A DNA stretch of 64,000 nucleotides from Fomitopsis serialis (GCF_022376445.1 NW_025954991.1:62001-126000), one strand, 5' to 3'; positions 26,495 through 37,400 are shown, counted from the first letter of the stretch. Numbers and translations are program-made. Notes: a model not told the origin generated them from the letters alone.

Positions 26495-27725
26495 ATGTCC
26501 GCAGAGTTTCAGCACGGTTGGTACATCGGCAACATCTGCGTCAGTATCCTCTACGGTAAGTCGATTCCGTACCTCTCTGAGTTGAAGGCTGCCGTCTTGA
26601 CACGGACGGGTCATGCTATAGGCATGGAGCTTGTCATCTACGGGGTGTCCATGCGGACGCTTTTCCGGCGCAAAACCCAGCATCGCAGCAAGAAGGACAT
26701 GTTCTTCGTTGTCTTCAGCACTATCCTCCTTCTTTGCTGTACCATCAACTTGGCGTCGGACTGTTTTTTCGGCGAGGAATGGTGGATCGTTAATGGAGGG
26801 TCCGAGCAATGGTTTGCGGACAACGTGTCTGCCTGGTACCAAACTTGGGCTTCAGCCGTAAATGTGCTCGTCCAACTGCTCGCAGACGGTTTTCTGGTGA
26901 GTGTATGAGGCATGCCTTGAAGTCGTTGGTTTTCAAGTGTTTGCCTTCACAGATTTACCGTTGCTTCGTCCTCTGGGATAGCTACCTTGTTGTTCCCCTA
27001 CCATGCCTTGTCTGGCTTGCCTGCCTGGGTCAGCAGTTTTCTCTCGTGCTCCATCATTCATACATACTCACTGTAATACCCAGGCATCGGCATCACCACA
27101 CTGTACTACTCCGGAAGCCCGGGCGGGGATGACTTCGCAGGTCTTGCGCTGCAGACGAGCACGGCTTACCTCGCATGTACAATGGCAATCAACTTCTCAA
27201 TGACGGCTCTCATCGTCGCGCGCATCCTCTACTTCGCGCGTACGACCGGACGAATGCTCGCGAACGGCAGCACCCGGCAGTACTTCGGCGTCATCGCCAT
27301 GGTCGTCGAGTCCGCGGCGCTGTACACCGTCTTTAGCCTCATGTACCTCATCACGTTCGCGATTGGCAGCGACCTCAGCGCGCTCTTCATGAGCTTCTAC
27401 GCAATGTTCACGGTACGCGCTTGCGAGTCAGGCATTGTTCCGGGAATGTACATCCGGCTGACGGTTGGTGCGGCAGGTCATCTCGCCGCAGCTGATCATT
27501 ATGCGCGTTGTGACTGGCTCGGCGTGGAGCCGCACGACTCATAACGACTTGGCGACGATCTCCTTCGCAGACCACCCAGTTAGCACGAACGTGACTTCTG
27601 GCAGCAGGACCTTGAATAACACCGGGCATATCGCTATGTCGCAGACTTCCTTCCGCGAGGGTTCCGTGGGCGACATGACGTTCGAGACGAAGCATGCAAA
27701 GGGCTCCGCATTCGACGTAGTGTGA
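26495..27725 (+). CDS. Basidiomycete multi-pass membrane protein, orphan 7TM family
   Basis: Exons 26495-26555, 26622-26896, 26953-27028, 27084-27412 and 27477-27725 join to 329 residues with correct phases. The start at 26495 (MSAEFQHG) puts the first helix close to the N-terminus. About seven hydrophobic helices are visible, with family-typical stretches YRCFVLWDSY, YYSGSPGG, YFARTTGRML, FAIGSDLSALF and ISPQLIIMRVVTG. The Ser/Thr-rich C-terminal tail would be cytosolic. This family is strongly expanded in mushroom-forming fungi; its ligand and function are unknown, and a receptor role is only a guess. It borders the UstYa block. The gene is intact. Confidence 0.8.
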
Positions 27726-28010
27726 GGCTCTTCACACCTCCTAGCTCTCGCTGAGGTGTGGTCGATCTGATCGGTGACGAGATGAAGAAATGAAATGCGA
27801 GGCATATATCATGGTCTCTTGCTTACTCGTTCTAGCTTTGTAGTATATTAGAAGCTGCTTTACACGACTCAGTCTGACTTCATATTGTAGTGTACCTGAG
27901 CTGCCAGATAAAAGTGACATTTGTTTCTGAATCCATTCAAGTAATGCTGCCTGCAGTGTGCACTTCATCAAGAGTGTACTCAAAAACGCGAATCCGGCGA
28001 GACGGCTACA

Positions 28011-28716
28011 CTACACATACAATGCCAGGCTAGGTATGTCCGTCGCCCTCCCGTCCCTCACCGCCTTCCATTCTATCCAGTGCTTCCTGATCTCGGCCCT
28101 CATCATCTCCCAATCCACACACCGGTATTCTCCAGTCCAGCGCTCCTCAGTCCAGTTGCGCGCAAGCACCGTCGCCGGCTCAAGCGTGATGTCCGCATCG
28201 CACAGAACGTATTGTCGAATATGGTTTAGACAATGCTCCGGGTGCTCGGCGTGCATGCCGTGCGCTGGGTGGTGCGCGACGAGCGCATCGAAGAGGTATT
28301 GCATGCAGTGTTGCTGATGGGTCATGCCCACGCCGAAGACGCGATGCATGGGCCCGAGTCGCAAGTCGCCGTCACCTACGGTCGAGATCCAGAGCCACTC
28401 TTCAGACGACTGTGAGTCGAGGAGGGAATAGTGCACGCTCAGGCTCTTCGACGGACATGCGCGCGGCCCGCTTAGCACCTTTTGCGGGAAAGAGTGGCGG
28501 GCGGTCGTCGTCAACGTAGGCTATACCCGGGCAGTGAGAACCTTGAAGTGCGCGAGGATATGAGCTGCCAGTGGGGAACTTACAGTACGAAGATATGGGA
28601 CGCTCGCGACGACGGGCGAGCTGACGAGCTGTGCGACTAAGCAAGACATCGACATAAACATTCGTGAGTGCCAGGATGATGAGGACGACTACTAGCGCAA
28701 GCGGTTTGGAGGGCAT
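28011..28716 (-). CDS. UstYa-family (DUF3328) oxidase-like protein, one frameshift
   Basis: Two exons, 28716-28584 and 28520-28011. The N-terminus MPSKPLALVVVLIILALTN is a membrane anchor. The C-terminal part has both histidine-cysteine motifs of the UstYa family: HQQHC in THQQHCMQYL and HPEHC in HPEHCLNHIRQYVLC, followed by DITLEP. UstYa-type proteins catalyse oxidative cyclisation or related oxidation of peptides and other metabolites (ustiloxin, cyclochlorotine). The reading frame changes near 28437, between SVEEPE and VHYSLLDSQ, where one base is extra; total coding length is one more than a multiple of three. It is divergent from the GNAT gene. Confidence 0.85.
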
Positions 28717-29423
28717 CCCGGACTTAGAATGCCTTGGTTCCAAGTGTCAGGGGAGGGGCAAGGCAAGTGTTGCGCCGAGGGCTCCTGTAGGCAGAAATGA
28801 CCCCAGGAGCACGCTGCCCAATCTATTTACTTCTGAGCAGCGAACTTCCATGATCATGAGCAGTATGATAGAACACGATACTAGTACATGGATGTTCTTC
28901 CTATCACGCGTGACTGCACCGTTTTCAAGTTGCCTGAGGGCTTCAAGTTCGGAGGCCGTCCAATCTTCTGATCTGAACACTGAGCGCTGCGTGATGAACC
29001 TAAGTCAATTCTCCCAATGACCAAATTCCAACTTAACAAGGTTACTGTAAGCGCTTGGTCCGGGTAGGAAGGATGCGGCGGAGCTACAATCAACTTGGTA
29101 CGTAACTGATTGCGATCAGATCGGGCACATACCTGACGGACGCTCCCAGAGGCTCGGAATACCCTGCGAACTCCTGTCACGGTGTGCATTGTGCACGTTT
29201 GCATTGCGTTTGCACCTGTTTAGCTTCCAATTGTAGTAGCATACGATGCTACTGAATACCTACCACCCCACCCCATTCACGCCCGCTTATCCTGCACACC
29301 AACAGGAAGGTAGTACTGCACTGTACGACTAGCTGTGAGTGCCAGCGCATGTTAGCGCGCTATTGTCTGATGTTCCGCCCTGGTGATGTAAGGACTTACT
29401 CAAGCAGTTAGTCTGCACAGACA
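28717..29423. promoter_or_regulatory. Divergent intergenic region UstYa-1 / GNAT
   Basis: 707 bp between divergent start codons, presumably carrying both promoters of the accessory block. No individual site could be assigned. Confidence 0.4.
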
Positions 29424-30480
29424 ATGAAAGTTCCCCCGCCACAAATCAATATCCTCGAGGTCAAGGAGCCGACCGGTATGTATCAACCTTCACAGTTCGA
29501 TGTGCAATCCACTCAGGCAGAAATCGCAGATGCAATGATTGATCAAGCGGTCGAGCTCACCGTATTGCTTGAGGCTAAAGGTATGGGACCGTGCATCAAA
29601 TTCCGACATAGCGTGGTTGGCTCAGCGGTTCTCTCCAGATCAGTCGTGCAAAGTGTGGACAGGCGGGAACCCAGCTGAGCTGCTACCCATTCTCATGCGC
29701 TCCATCATCAAGGCGACCTGGTTGTGTGAAGGCGCGGGGGAAACGTACGTTGCGACGGACGAGAACGGAACACTTGTCGGGTACTCGCAATGGATCCCGC
29801 CAGGGCGAGACCTCTGGGATTCGTAAGCAGCATAAATTTGCCAGCGGCTATGCAGTCTTACAAAACTGTATGATAGAGAGGACCAACGCCAGTGCGGTTA
29901 TTATGACTTTATGGAGAGGATGTCGGAGGAGGGCAACAATTATTTCAAACAGTCGGTGAGTTGCTGTGTAAGGCAGCTACTTAACGGATAGATGTACTGA
30001 CGGGAAGACGTTGTAGTTAGGGAATGAATTCCCGAAGTATCTTGATGATTCCTTCGGCATGCCGCAGGTATGTACATTGGACCCTGACTCTTTTTCGCTC
30101 TTCATGTGTTGTTGTCAGTCCCAGTACAAGACACACTTCTGCAACCTCGCCATGGTGCGGCCCGACTACCAGAATAAGGGAATCATGACCGCCATGTTTA
30201 GGATGGCGTACGAGAGGGTGTGTTTTTGGAAGGGATGGGTCATTCGCATCAGCTCATTCAGGATCATCAGGCGAAGCAGACCGGGGCGACGCTGGCCTTG
30301 TCTGCAGGGGACAAGAATAACGTGCGTTTTCCGCAATAATTTTGCCACCTTCCTCACAATCATACGCAGATTGTGGTGTATGAACACATAGGGATGAAAG
30401 TGGTAGGCCACCGGACGTTCCAGTCGCCCTGGGGCGAGTGGTCAAGCTGGGCGTTCGCATGGGAGACGAAAGAGAATTGA
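29424..30480 (+). CDS. GNAT-family N-acetyltransferase
   Basis: Best model: exons 29424-29561, 29626-29822, 29877-29955, 30017-30067, 30119-30217, 30271-30321 and 30370-30480, giving 241 residues in frame. The acetyl-CoA binding motif A is visible in NLAMVRPDYQNKGIMTAMF, with TGATLALSAG and YEHIGMKVVGHRTF as motif B and the terminal strand. This resembles the fungal GNAT group often found in secondary-metabolite loci, with unknown small-molecule or amine acceptors. The first two exons are less certain: an alternative GTATGT donor at 29476 exists but breaks the frame. The neighbours are UstYa genes, so it may tailor the same product. Confidence 0.8.
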
Positions 30481-30825
30481 TTGTGACACTAGCATTTCAG
30501 TGACGGTATCCAAGTGGTTTCTGGCGTATGTCACGGTTATGCACAGATAAGACGACCGTCTGTCGGCCGGTCATTCCGGCGCCTTGCTCGCATTGAAATT
30601 TGAAGATCTGAAGCTGAAGCTTGAGCTTGAAGCTTGAAATCAGAATCGAAGCATGTAGTACCTCCGAGTCGGTGACATGTGGTGCATCCACATTTCCGGC
30701 AGCCGCGAAAGAATCATGATGACGTGCGCGACGTTTTTCTGCCGTCTCTTCTGGTGCGCATGTGGGTATACTTACTTGCGCGCGAACAGCTGGCTGAGCG
30801 GGACCCCCACAGGGTTGCTAGGAAG

Positions 30826-31876
30826 ATGCACAAGCACAGTGAAGAGTACGACGGCCTGCTCAACTCAAGCTTAACTCGGAGCTCACTTGAGTTCGAGGAC
30901 AGTGAGTGCAAAGGTGAGTGTTTGTCTGGGCCTGTGGAGAGACTCGCTCATGACAAACGGCAGGTTCGCAGACGATCACAGGGGCGTACAAGAGCAGCTC
31001 GAGGCCTGTGCGGCGCCCGCTCTTGCCATACGTTATTGCCTGCCTTGTATTCGTCGCGCTCACCGACATCGTCTTCCTCGCCTACATTTCCCGTGTCTTC
31101 ACGACCGAGTATTTGGACGACGCTGACCTACCCCTCGCTTACCCATATATCGGCCTCAAGGAGCTATACGACTTCGGCCACGTCGAGCCCCCGCGCTTCG
31201 CGCCGCTTCTCAACAAGCCACGTGTCGTGACCCAAGTGTTCCGCGACGAGCCCGAAAGACCAGGAGGCAGGGGCGAGCACCAGATATGGGACGTGGAAAT
31301 GGGGCAGATATTTCCCCCCTTTGACAAACATCTGCTAGTCAACGACAAGGTACGTTCTGACAGGTCCTCAGCTCCATCCGATGCTCAACGCATGCCTCTA
31401 CAGACACGCACAATCATACAGTTCCGCGCGATGGACTTTGGAATGGAGGAGTGCTCGCTCGCATTCCGCTTCCCAGGCACCCAGGACCTCTTCGAGGGCA
31501 AGGATCTGCCTGCCGTCAGCAGTGCGACAATACAGCTACAAATATGCCCCCTCGATGTTCCGCGCTTCCTCGACGTACGGGCCGTTTCATGGGCCTCGCG
31601 CCCGCAGTGTGCGGGTCCGCCGACAATGTTCACTGCGGCGGTCGGCGCGGAGCACGAGGTGCCAGTACCGCGCTTCCCGTGCGCATGGGGGACGTATCAC
31701 TCGTTCGAGGTGGCGTGCACAGACGAAGATGGTAGCGGGCGCGAAGACGCGTGTGCAGTTGATGTGTGGTCGAGTCACAACCAAACCTGGGGTGAGTGCG
31801 GGAATCACTCGGCCTCGACGTAAGATGCTGATGCGAATTGGTAGGGTTGTATATGTATCAGCACCAGACCATCTAG
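30826..31876 (+). CDS. Conserved single-pass membrane protein of unknown function
   Basis: Exons 30826-30913, 30964-31349, 31404-31791 and 31845-31876 make 297 residues with matching phases. A hydrophilic N-terminus of about 45 residues is followed by one membrane segment (PLLPYVIACLVFVALTDIVF) and a large, presumably luminal domain starting YPYIGLKELYDFGHVEPPRF, with LLNKPRVVTQVF, FRAMDFGMEECSLAF, several cysteines, and a C-terminal NQTWG and YMYQHQTI end. I recall similar proteins in other Agaricomycetes but know no domain name or activity. The same topology as the UstYa proteins (cytosolic tail, single anchor, luminal domain) and its place between the GNAT and UstYa-2 genes suggest a role in the same secretory-pathway process. 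Confidence 0.75.
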
Positions 31877-32661
31877 GATGCACGACGAACTCCGTCCCCG
31901 CATGGGTCGAATAGTCGGAATAAATGTATGTTAGCCACTTCCATAAAATGGTGCCCCATTAGCCTACGAACGGTTGCGATCTCAAGAACCCCATATGATG
32001 ACCATGTACTCAATTCAATAAACGGAAAGTTACGTCTAGCGTTTATTTCTGGAGCGACACTTCTTCTCAGGCCGCGGAGGTAGTTGGGCTAATTGATGGG
32101 CTGCAGGAATTATGTCGCTTGAGGATGCGGGCCCAAAAACCGGGTGTGCGTGTTCGGTATCATGGTATCGCTTGCGTTCAGCATGGAGTCGACCTAACCG
32201 CAAATGCACCCGGCGCATCATGGGCGTATCTCTTCATTATCGTCCTGGGATATTTGGGGCCTGCTTGTGCATCAGAGGTCTGCGCCAGTAGCCTTCGGAC
32301 AGGCAATGGAAGCCTACCGGAAGAGTGTAGCGCGCACGCCCAGAGACAGCATCATAGATGCTCCTGCTGAGGCCGTTCCCGGGCTTCGCGGTGTAGCCTC
32401 AGACTCCGAACAGAGCACTGGCACCGGGAGGTCAGTGGCTTCCGGTTCTCCTCCATCTGACCGCGTACATGTGATCTCCTGTGACAAACTCATACAGTCT
32501 GCAGTATAGTTACTCACAAAAGATTGCAACCCTTTGCCGGCTGGCAAAGTCGTAACCTCGCGAGGCGACTCAATCTTCAGGTGGTGCGTACGCCTGACTC
32601 CCAGTGGATAAGTGGTTAATACCTTCGAATGTAACAGGTTGTGCGCGCAGTGGCCCTGGCA
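31877..32661. other. Intergenic, no assignable gene
   Basis: Several open but motif-free frames on the plus strand (about 32150-32509); no start, splice pattern or homology cue that supports a gene. Confidence 0.3.
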
Positions 32662-33332
32662 ATGTTCTCATCGAAGCGCAACGTGGAGGCATTGACAATA
32701 TGGGCGGCATGCATCCTGCTCATGACCAGTCTCTTCGGAAAGCTGACCTACCTGCACTGGGCCAAACATCTGCCGTCCAGCATCGAGCCCGGTGTTATAC
32801 GCAAAGGTGCGAGGCGCCTTCCTTGTTCGTCGTACAGTACCGCCTGACAGTGCGGTACCTAGAACTTACGTCTGACATCTGGGACGTCGAGCGAAAGCCA
32901 GTGCATCTCCAGTTTGACCACTACAAACTGCAATATGGCCTCGACGCGGAACAGCAGTGGGCTGCGCTTGTCCCGCACGATGGCATCATCCACCTCGCAG
33001 ACGGTCAGGCTGGCGACACGCGTATTCCGTACACGTTCTCCATGTTCCACCAGCTCCGATGTCTTGACGTCCTCCGCGCGCAGTACCGGCTGCCTCTCGA
33101 AGAGCGCGACATGGTGCACGCACGCCACTGCATGAACTACATCCGCCAAATGATACTCTGCCGCGGGGACATGCACCTCGAGACATTCCTTGCGGACAGG
33201 TACAGCCACGAAAACGTCGACCGCCGCGGCGTGTACCGGTGCCGGGACTTCCGCGCGGTGTATGATGCGGTGGAGAGGAACCAGCAAGAACATGCGGTTT
33301 GGGTGGTCGGGAAGAATTCAACTGTGCATTAA
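32662..33332 (+). CDS. UstYa-family (DUF3328) oxidase-like protein, intact
   Basis: Exons 32662-32806 and 32851-33332 encode 208 residues. The N-terminal anchor is ALTIWAACILLMTSLFG. The body has HLQFDHYKLQYG, then HQLRCLDVLR and HARHCMNYIRQMILCRGD, and ends FRAVYDAVERNQ. The second HxxHC motif is complete, but the first reads HQLRC, so its second histidine is replaced by arginine. In UstYa and relatives both motifs are thought to bind the metal or active centre, so activity may be altered. The short spacing and same orientation as the preceding unknown gene suggest coordinated expression. The frame is intact, unlike the paralogue at 28 kb. Confidence 0.88.
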
Positions 33333-33967
33333 TCAAAACTGTATCAGACATAGCCCGTATGCGAACGATGTTGTTACACATACGAGTGGATTTGACTGTA
33401 CTGTAGGTATCTGATCAAAGTCCAGCACATATCGCGCTACTGCTTTCGATTGAGGCTATGTGTCGCTTCCCTTTCGGAACTCAGTATGAGGATGCATCAG
33501 ATCGGAGAACCCAACAATCAGGACTCTTACCGTAATGTGACCGCTATTCCATGATTATCACAGAAGCAAGAAGACTGCAGTGTCGGCGCAACTGCGTATG
33601 GTTCGCTAGAACTACTCCGTTCTGTCCGGCCACGCAGGTCTGAAGAGCCATGGCAGAAGCAGTGCGGTATCTGTTGGACAGTAAGCGACGATATGAGAAG
33701 TCCTGAGGTGGATCCGCCGGGCGCTGATGCACTCAACACTAGTCTGCCTTCTAGGTTTGGGGTCAAGACGCTGCCGTGGGTCTCGAATGGAGGTCGTAGC
33801 CTGCGACTTGTAGGCCGGCGTCCTGTGAGTGAAGATGCGATGAATAATACATGGCATGGTACAAATCGCTATAGGATAAGAAGCTTGCATTTCCTGAGCA
33901 CGCGTGGAGCGAGCTATATTAGTAGGACCGTGACCAGCCACGCCTGTCTAGTCCATACGCCTCCTTC
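33333..33967. other. Intergenic, no gene seen
   Basis: Spacer between UstYa-2 and the small secreted peptide gene. TATATTA near 33914, about 54 bp before the peptide start, could be part of its promoter. Confidence 0.35.
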
Positions 33968-34172
33968 ATGATGCAAGTTCATACTCCACCGTTCTTCAAG
34001 CTCACACTCGTCCTCCTCCTCTTCGTTGCGCTATCTCATGTAGCAGCATTGGCCGTAACCGAGAAGCGGATCACAGGTTCGCTTTCACTTGGCAATGATT
34101 TAGCATGTTGATGACCATTCGGCGGTAGCCCCCGCGGACATGGATGACGATGGTATGAATGACAAGACATGA
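33968..34172 (+). CDS. Candidate small secreted peptide precursor with Lys-Arg site
   Basis: Two exons, 33968-34076 and 34129-34172, give a 50-residue peptide. Residues 1-28 form a strong signal peptide (KLTLVLLLFVALSHVAAL). A TEKR site follows for Kex2-type cleavage, and then a short acidic tail (ITAPADMDDDG). Dikaritin RiPP precursors have a signal peptide and Kex2-cut cores and are processed by UstYa enzymes, two of which lie within 6 kb. Against this, only one KR site and no repeated core are visible. An alternative intron at 34153-34194 would extend the C-terminus. The donor GTTCGC is not consensus. This is a prediction from context; it could also be a plain small secreted protein or non-coding. 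Confidence 0.4.
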
Positions 34173-35363
34173 TTTTCGCGCATGACATTGACAGTGGTCT
34201 TGTCCAGATTTATACCGTGTGCGCGCACTGATCTAGAGTACACTGGAGTAGTGCTCATGGTTGTAAGATCTATTCTTCCGTAAAATGAGCATAGGCTAAC
34301 AGCCACACGCGTAGTAGGTTCTACGACACACCGACAGTTTCCAGGAGTGCCACTGGTAGCCATTGACATCACGAGCCATATCCACTGGCAGCCAGCTTGT
34401 CGGACGAAGACTAGTAGTAGTTTGCGACTCTGATCAGTATTGCATATATTCAATGCCTCCGTTATCCGCCAACAAACTGCATCAAACGATTAGAATTACC
34501 AAGCGATAGCAAGCGCAGGTCTTGACCGGAGACGGGCAGAGGACGTTGGCATCTGAGATATATGTTCCCGGAGCGATGAGTGGCGGGATCGGAGGCAACG
34601 CGAGACGACGCACGTAGAGATATCAGTGCACTGTACCAGAAGAACACGGCGAGTGCTTTACAAACGGAGGAGTTATCAACTGGCTGTTGCTGGAGTGAGT
34701 TCAGACAAATGTGCGTTTCTATGCCAATGAGCGGACTTGATTCATACCGTCTTGTATTACTCCGACTCGGTACGACTCTGACTCGGTCGTACCAAGGCCT
34801 TCATGAAATCCCGACCCCAATCCGCAGCAGACAGTCGTGATGGCCTTCGGCATGTTCTGTCTTGTCCAGGTGAGGGTCGTCCGTGATCGCTGGCAAACGT
34901 TCTCTATGCGTACTGCGACCGGTGCAACCTGTGGTGTACCAACTGATACCATCGCCCGCAACATGCTCTCCGGCGATTGTTCAGCGCACGCCCAGCTTCA
35001 CGCTAGAGTTTAAGACTTACAATATATTACAGCGAACCTGTCCAGCTATGGGTAAGTATCAATTGGACTGGAGAGCCAGTGATCGTGTTGCCACTGTGGC
35101 GCCTGGACAGTGGAGATGGGATGTGGCGTCTTCAGGGGGACTCCATTAGCATCACATGCGAACGAGCAGCTATTAAACGTTCGAACAATGGTCATAAATA
35201 TTGTGTACTTAGCTCCTGCATTCGCATAAGTACAGGACGGACGATCAGAGGATTCTAATTCTGAAGAGCACTCCAGGTCAGTTCATGTCTTCTGCATGTA
35301 CCTCCGAGTCAGGGAGAATATACTTACCTTGTTTGCCAGTAAGGCCGTAGGACGACATCCGCC
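34173..35363. other. Intergenic, no assignable gene
   Basis: About 1.2 kb of short frames on both strands without motifs. No further Kex2-repeat peptide was found here. Confidence 0.3.
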
Positions 35364-35913
35364 ATGCCGAACAACCTTGATCCCGACACAATATACGCGG
35401 CGCTCTATAGGCGTGACGACGGCCGGTACCATTGGGCGTTCGTCCTCGCACAAGGACCTTTCGATGGCTACAAATTTCACGCCACCAACATTCCTGACCA
35501 CACAAAGTGGCACTACGAACAGGAGGTTTACACGTTGGACAGGGAGAAGAAGCCTCTCGTCCTGATGGCGAAGTTAGGTGAGTACTGATTGCGGTGGCGT
35601 CCCACAAAGCTTGATCATTGGCAAGGCAAACCCGTTAGGACGCAAACCCGCAGACATACCTTATACGCACGTCGAGAATATCCTGCGGGAGGTCCCTATG
35701 GAAACGGCACAACCCGACATCCCGCAAACCTTCACATGTCGCATCTGGTTTCGCGAGGGTGTTCGGAGAATGTGTGCCGCGGGACTAATACAGTGCCTGT
35801 CTGTCGATGACCTGGAGCGCGAATTGCTGGACATAGCGGACGACCATTCGAACCTTGTAGCGCTGGGGCTACGACCCTGGAAACTGTGTGAGGGTCTTCT
35901 CAGCTCACATTGA
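35364..35913 (+). CDS. Small conserved basidiomycete protein, DUF6914-like
   Basis: Exons 35364-35577 and 35654-35913 encode 157 residues. Conserved-looking stretches are YAALYRRDDGRYHWAFVLAQ, KFHATNIPDHTKWHYE and CRIWFREGVRRMCAAG, a pattern I associate with a family of small basidiomycete proteins (DUF6914-type) that has no known function. There is no signal peptide or membrane segment. The intron acceptor could also be a few bases upstream; the chosen one keeps the frame. It lies between the candidate peptide gene and the APH-like kinase. Confidence 0.65.
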
Positions 35914-36611
35914 TGCATAGAAGTATTCTTACCGGCAGATGAACAACGTACTGAGCGCGAGAGGATGCCGAGCATGTAGTCCCAGCCCGCTTGTACGCGC
36001 CATATTCGTCGCCGAGTCGTCGCTCATCGCCGTGTGCTGAAAATGTGGGGATAGACAGAGATTATCTGCTGGAGGCCTTCAGCCACACAGCTGCCAGGGC
36101 GTTTGGTGGACATTAATCACAGAGTCCGCACAGTCAGGTACAAGCCGTACTCAGTGCGCATCCTGAGGTAAGGGCCCTGAGCAACTTCAAGTGAGAGTGC
36201 CTCAGCAAAGTAGTCAGGTAGCAGCCGTGACAGTAGCGACATATGATACGTTGGTACATTGACCCAATCGGGCAAGTTGAAGTTTGAACGTACGGTCCAC
36301 GCGGCGTCCAGGCTTGGGCTTGCAAGCTTGAACGTTACGTTCAACTCAAGACGATGAAACGACTTGGATGGCGTGACATCCGCGCTCCCACTTAGGGGGA
36401 TAACAGGTACGTCATACGTTGGTGTTTACATTCACGAGATATTGGCGTTTATTGAATGTGTTATAGGTCCTGCAAAGTCCGCCCGAACAATAACACAGAT
36501 TGTGACAGACCATGTCGTTGTGAGTAGCGTAAAGGCGTTAGCTAGCCTATGCCATGCTGATGTGCTCATGCATATCAAGCCTTCACACGAGCCTGGGAGC
36601 TATGGCGACGC
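35914..36611. other. Upstream region of the APH-like gene
   Basis: No gene recognised. Contains a near-perfect palindrome listed separately. Confidence 0.35.
36328..36344. repeat. 17-bp palindrome TTGAACGTTACGTTCAA
   Basis: Perfect inverted repeat with a one-base centre, about 270 bp upstream of the APH-like gene. Its size fits a dimeric transcription-factor site, but no factor is known for it. Confidence 0.5.
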
Positions 36612-37400
36612 ATGCCTGTTGTTTTGAGGCTGTCGGCTTACAAGCTTCTCCTCTGGATCGGTCAGAGAATCTACAACAGAGCCTCCGCGTATACTCAGCG
36701 CGTTCCATTCGACCTATACATCAAGTATGGGCCCGCCGTGCGCAAGACCGAGGCGGCCGCCACAGATTACGTTGGAAGACACACCACAATCCCCGTGCCT
36801 AGAGTACTCGATACCTTTCAGGACTCAAGGGGTGATACCTTGATCGTCATGACGAGGCTCCCCGGCGTACCATTCGGGCTACACTTCGACATCGAAGACC
36901 TTACCCTCGCAGAAGCAGCCGCGTTCGAAGCCACGCTCAGGGAATGGCTATCGCAGCTTCGCATGCTTCCCGCGTCCTCGGAAGCGGTCTGCGCTTTTGA
37001 CGGCTCAGCCTGCCGGGCCATGTCAGTGAAGCAAGACCACGATTTCGGACCTTTCCCGACGCAGCACGAGTTCCACGACTTTCTATACAAACAGGTTCCC
37101 CGACGCTTCCACGAGGACCTACGGAAAAAAGCAGCCGCGTCGCACTCGAAGCCCCACCGCATTGTTCTAACGCATGGCGATCTGCATCCCAACAATATCT
37201 TGATACATAACGGGCGTCTCTCGGGGGTGATCGACTGGGAATGCGCAGGCTGGTTCCCTGAGTACTGGGAGTACGCCGATGCGGTCGAGAAGCGTCCCAA
37301 TTATCGGGCTTGGTGCGACGTCTTCCGTCGCATTTTCCCTCAGTATGAGGAGGAGCGCGCGGTCGAAGAGGCGATTCGGAGGGTAGCAAATCCGTGGTGA
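36612..37400 (+). CDS. APH-family phosphotransferase-like protein
   Basis: Single exon, 262 residues, no stop or shift. The kinase-like fold shows the nucleotide-binding lobe (VPRVLDTFQDSRGDTLIVM), the Brenner motif HGDLHPNNILI with catalytic Asp and metal-binding Asn, and VIDWECAGWFPEYWEY with the second metal-binding Asp. Members phosphorylate small molecules such as choline, homoserine, fructosamine or aminoglycosides; large fungal expansions have unknown substrates. Position at the edge of the UstYa block suggests, but does not prove, a tailoring role. There is no targeting signal. Confidence 0.88.
   Translation: MPVVLRLSAYKLLLWIGQRIYNRASAYTQRVPFDLYIKYGPAVRKTEAAATDYVGRHTTIPVPRVLDTFQDSRGDTLIVMTRLPGVPFGLHFDIEDLTLAEAAAFEATLREWLSQLRMLPASSEAVCAFDGSACRAMSVKQDHDFGPFPTQHEFHDFLYKQVPRRFHEDLRKKAAASHSKPHRIVLTHGDLHPNNILIHNGRLSGVIDWECAGWFPEYWEYADAVEKRPNYRAWCDVFRRIFPQYEEERAVEEAIRRVANPW

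Noticed and set aside
30600..30660. AAGCTT/TTGAAG repeats near 30620 and 43080 as regulatory elements
   Set aside because: Short, imperfect and not shared by related promoters; treated as simple low-complexity sequence.
31877..32661. A further UstYa copy between the unknown gene and UstYa-2
   Set aside because: No HxxHC motif in any frame of this interval.
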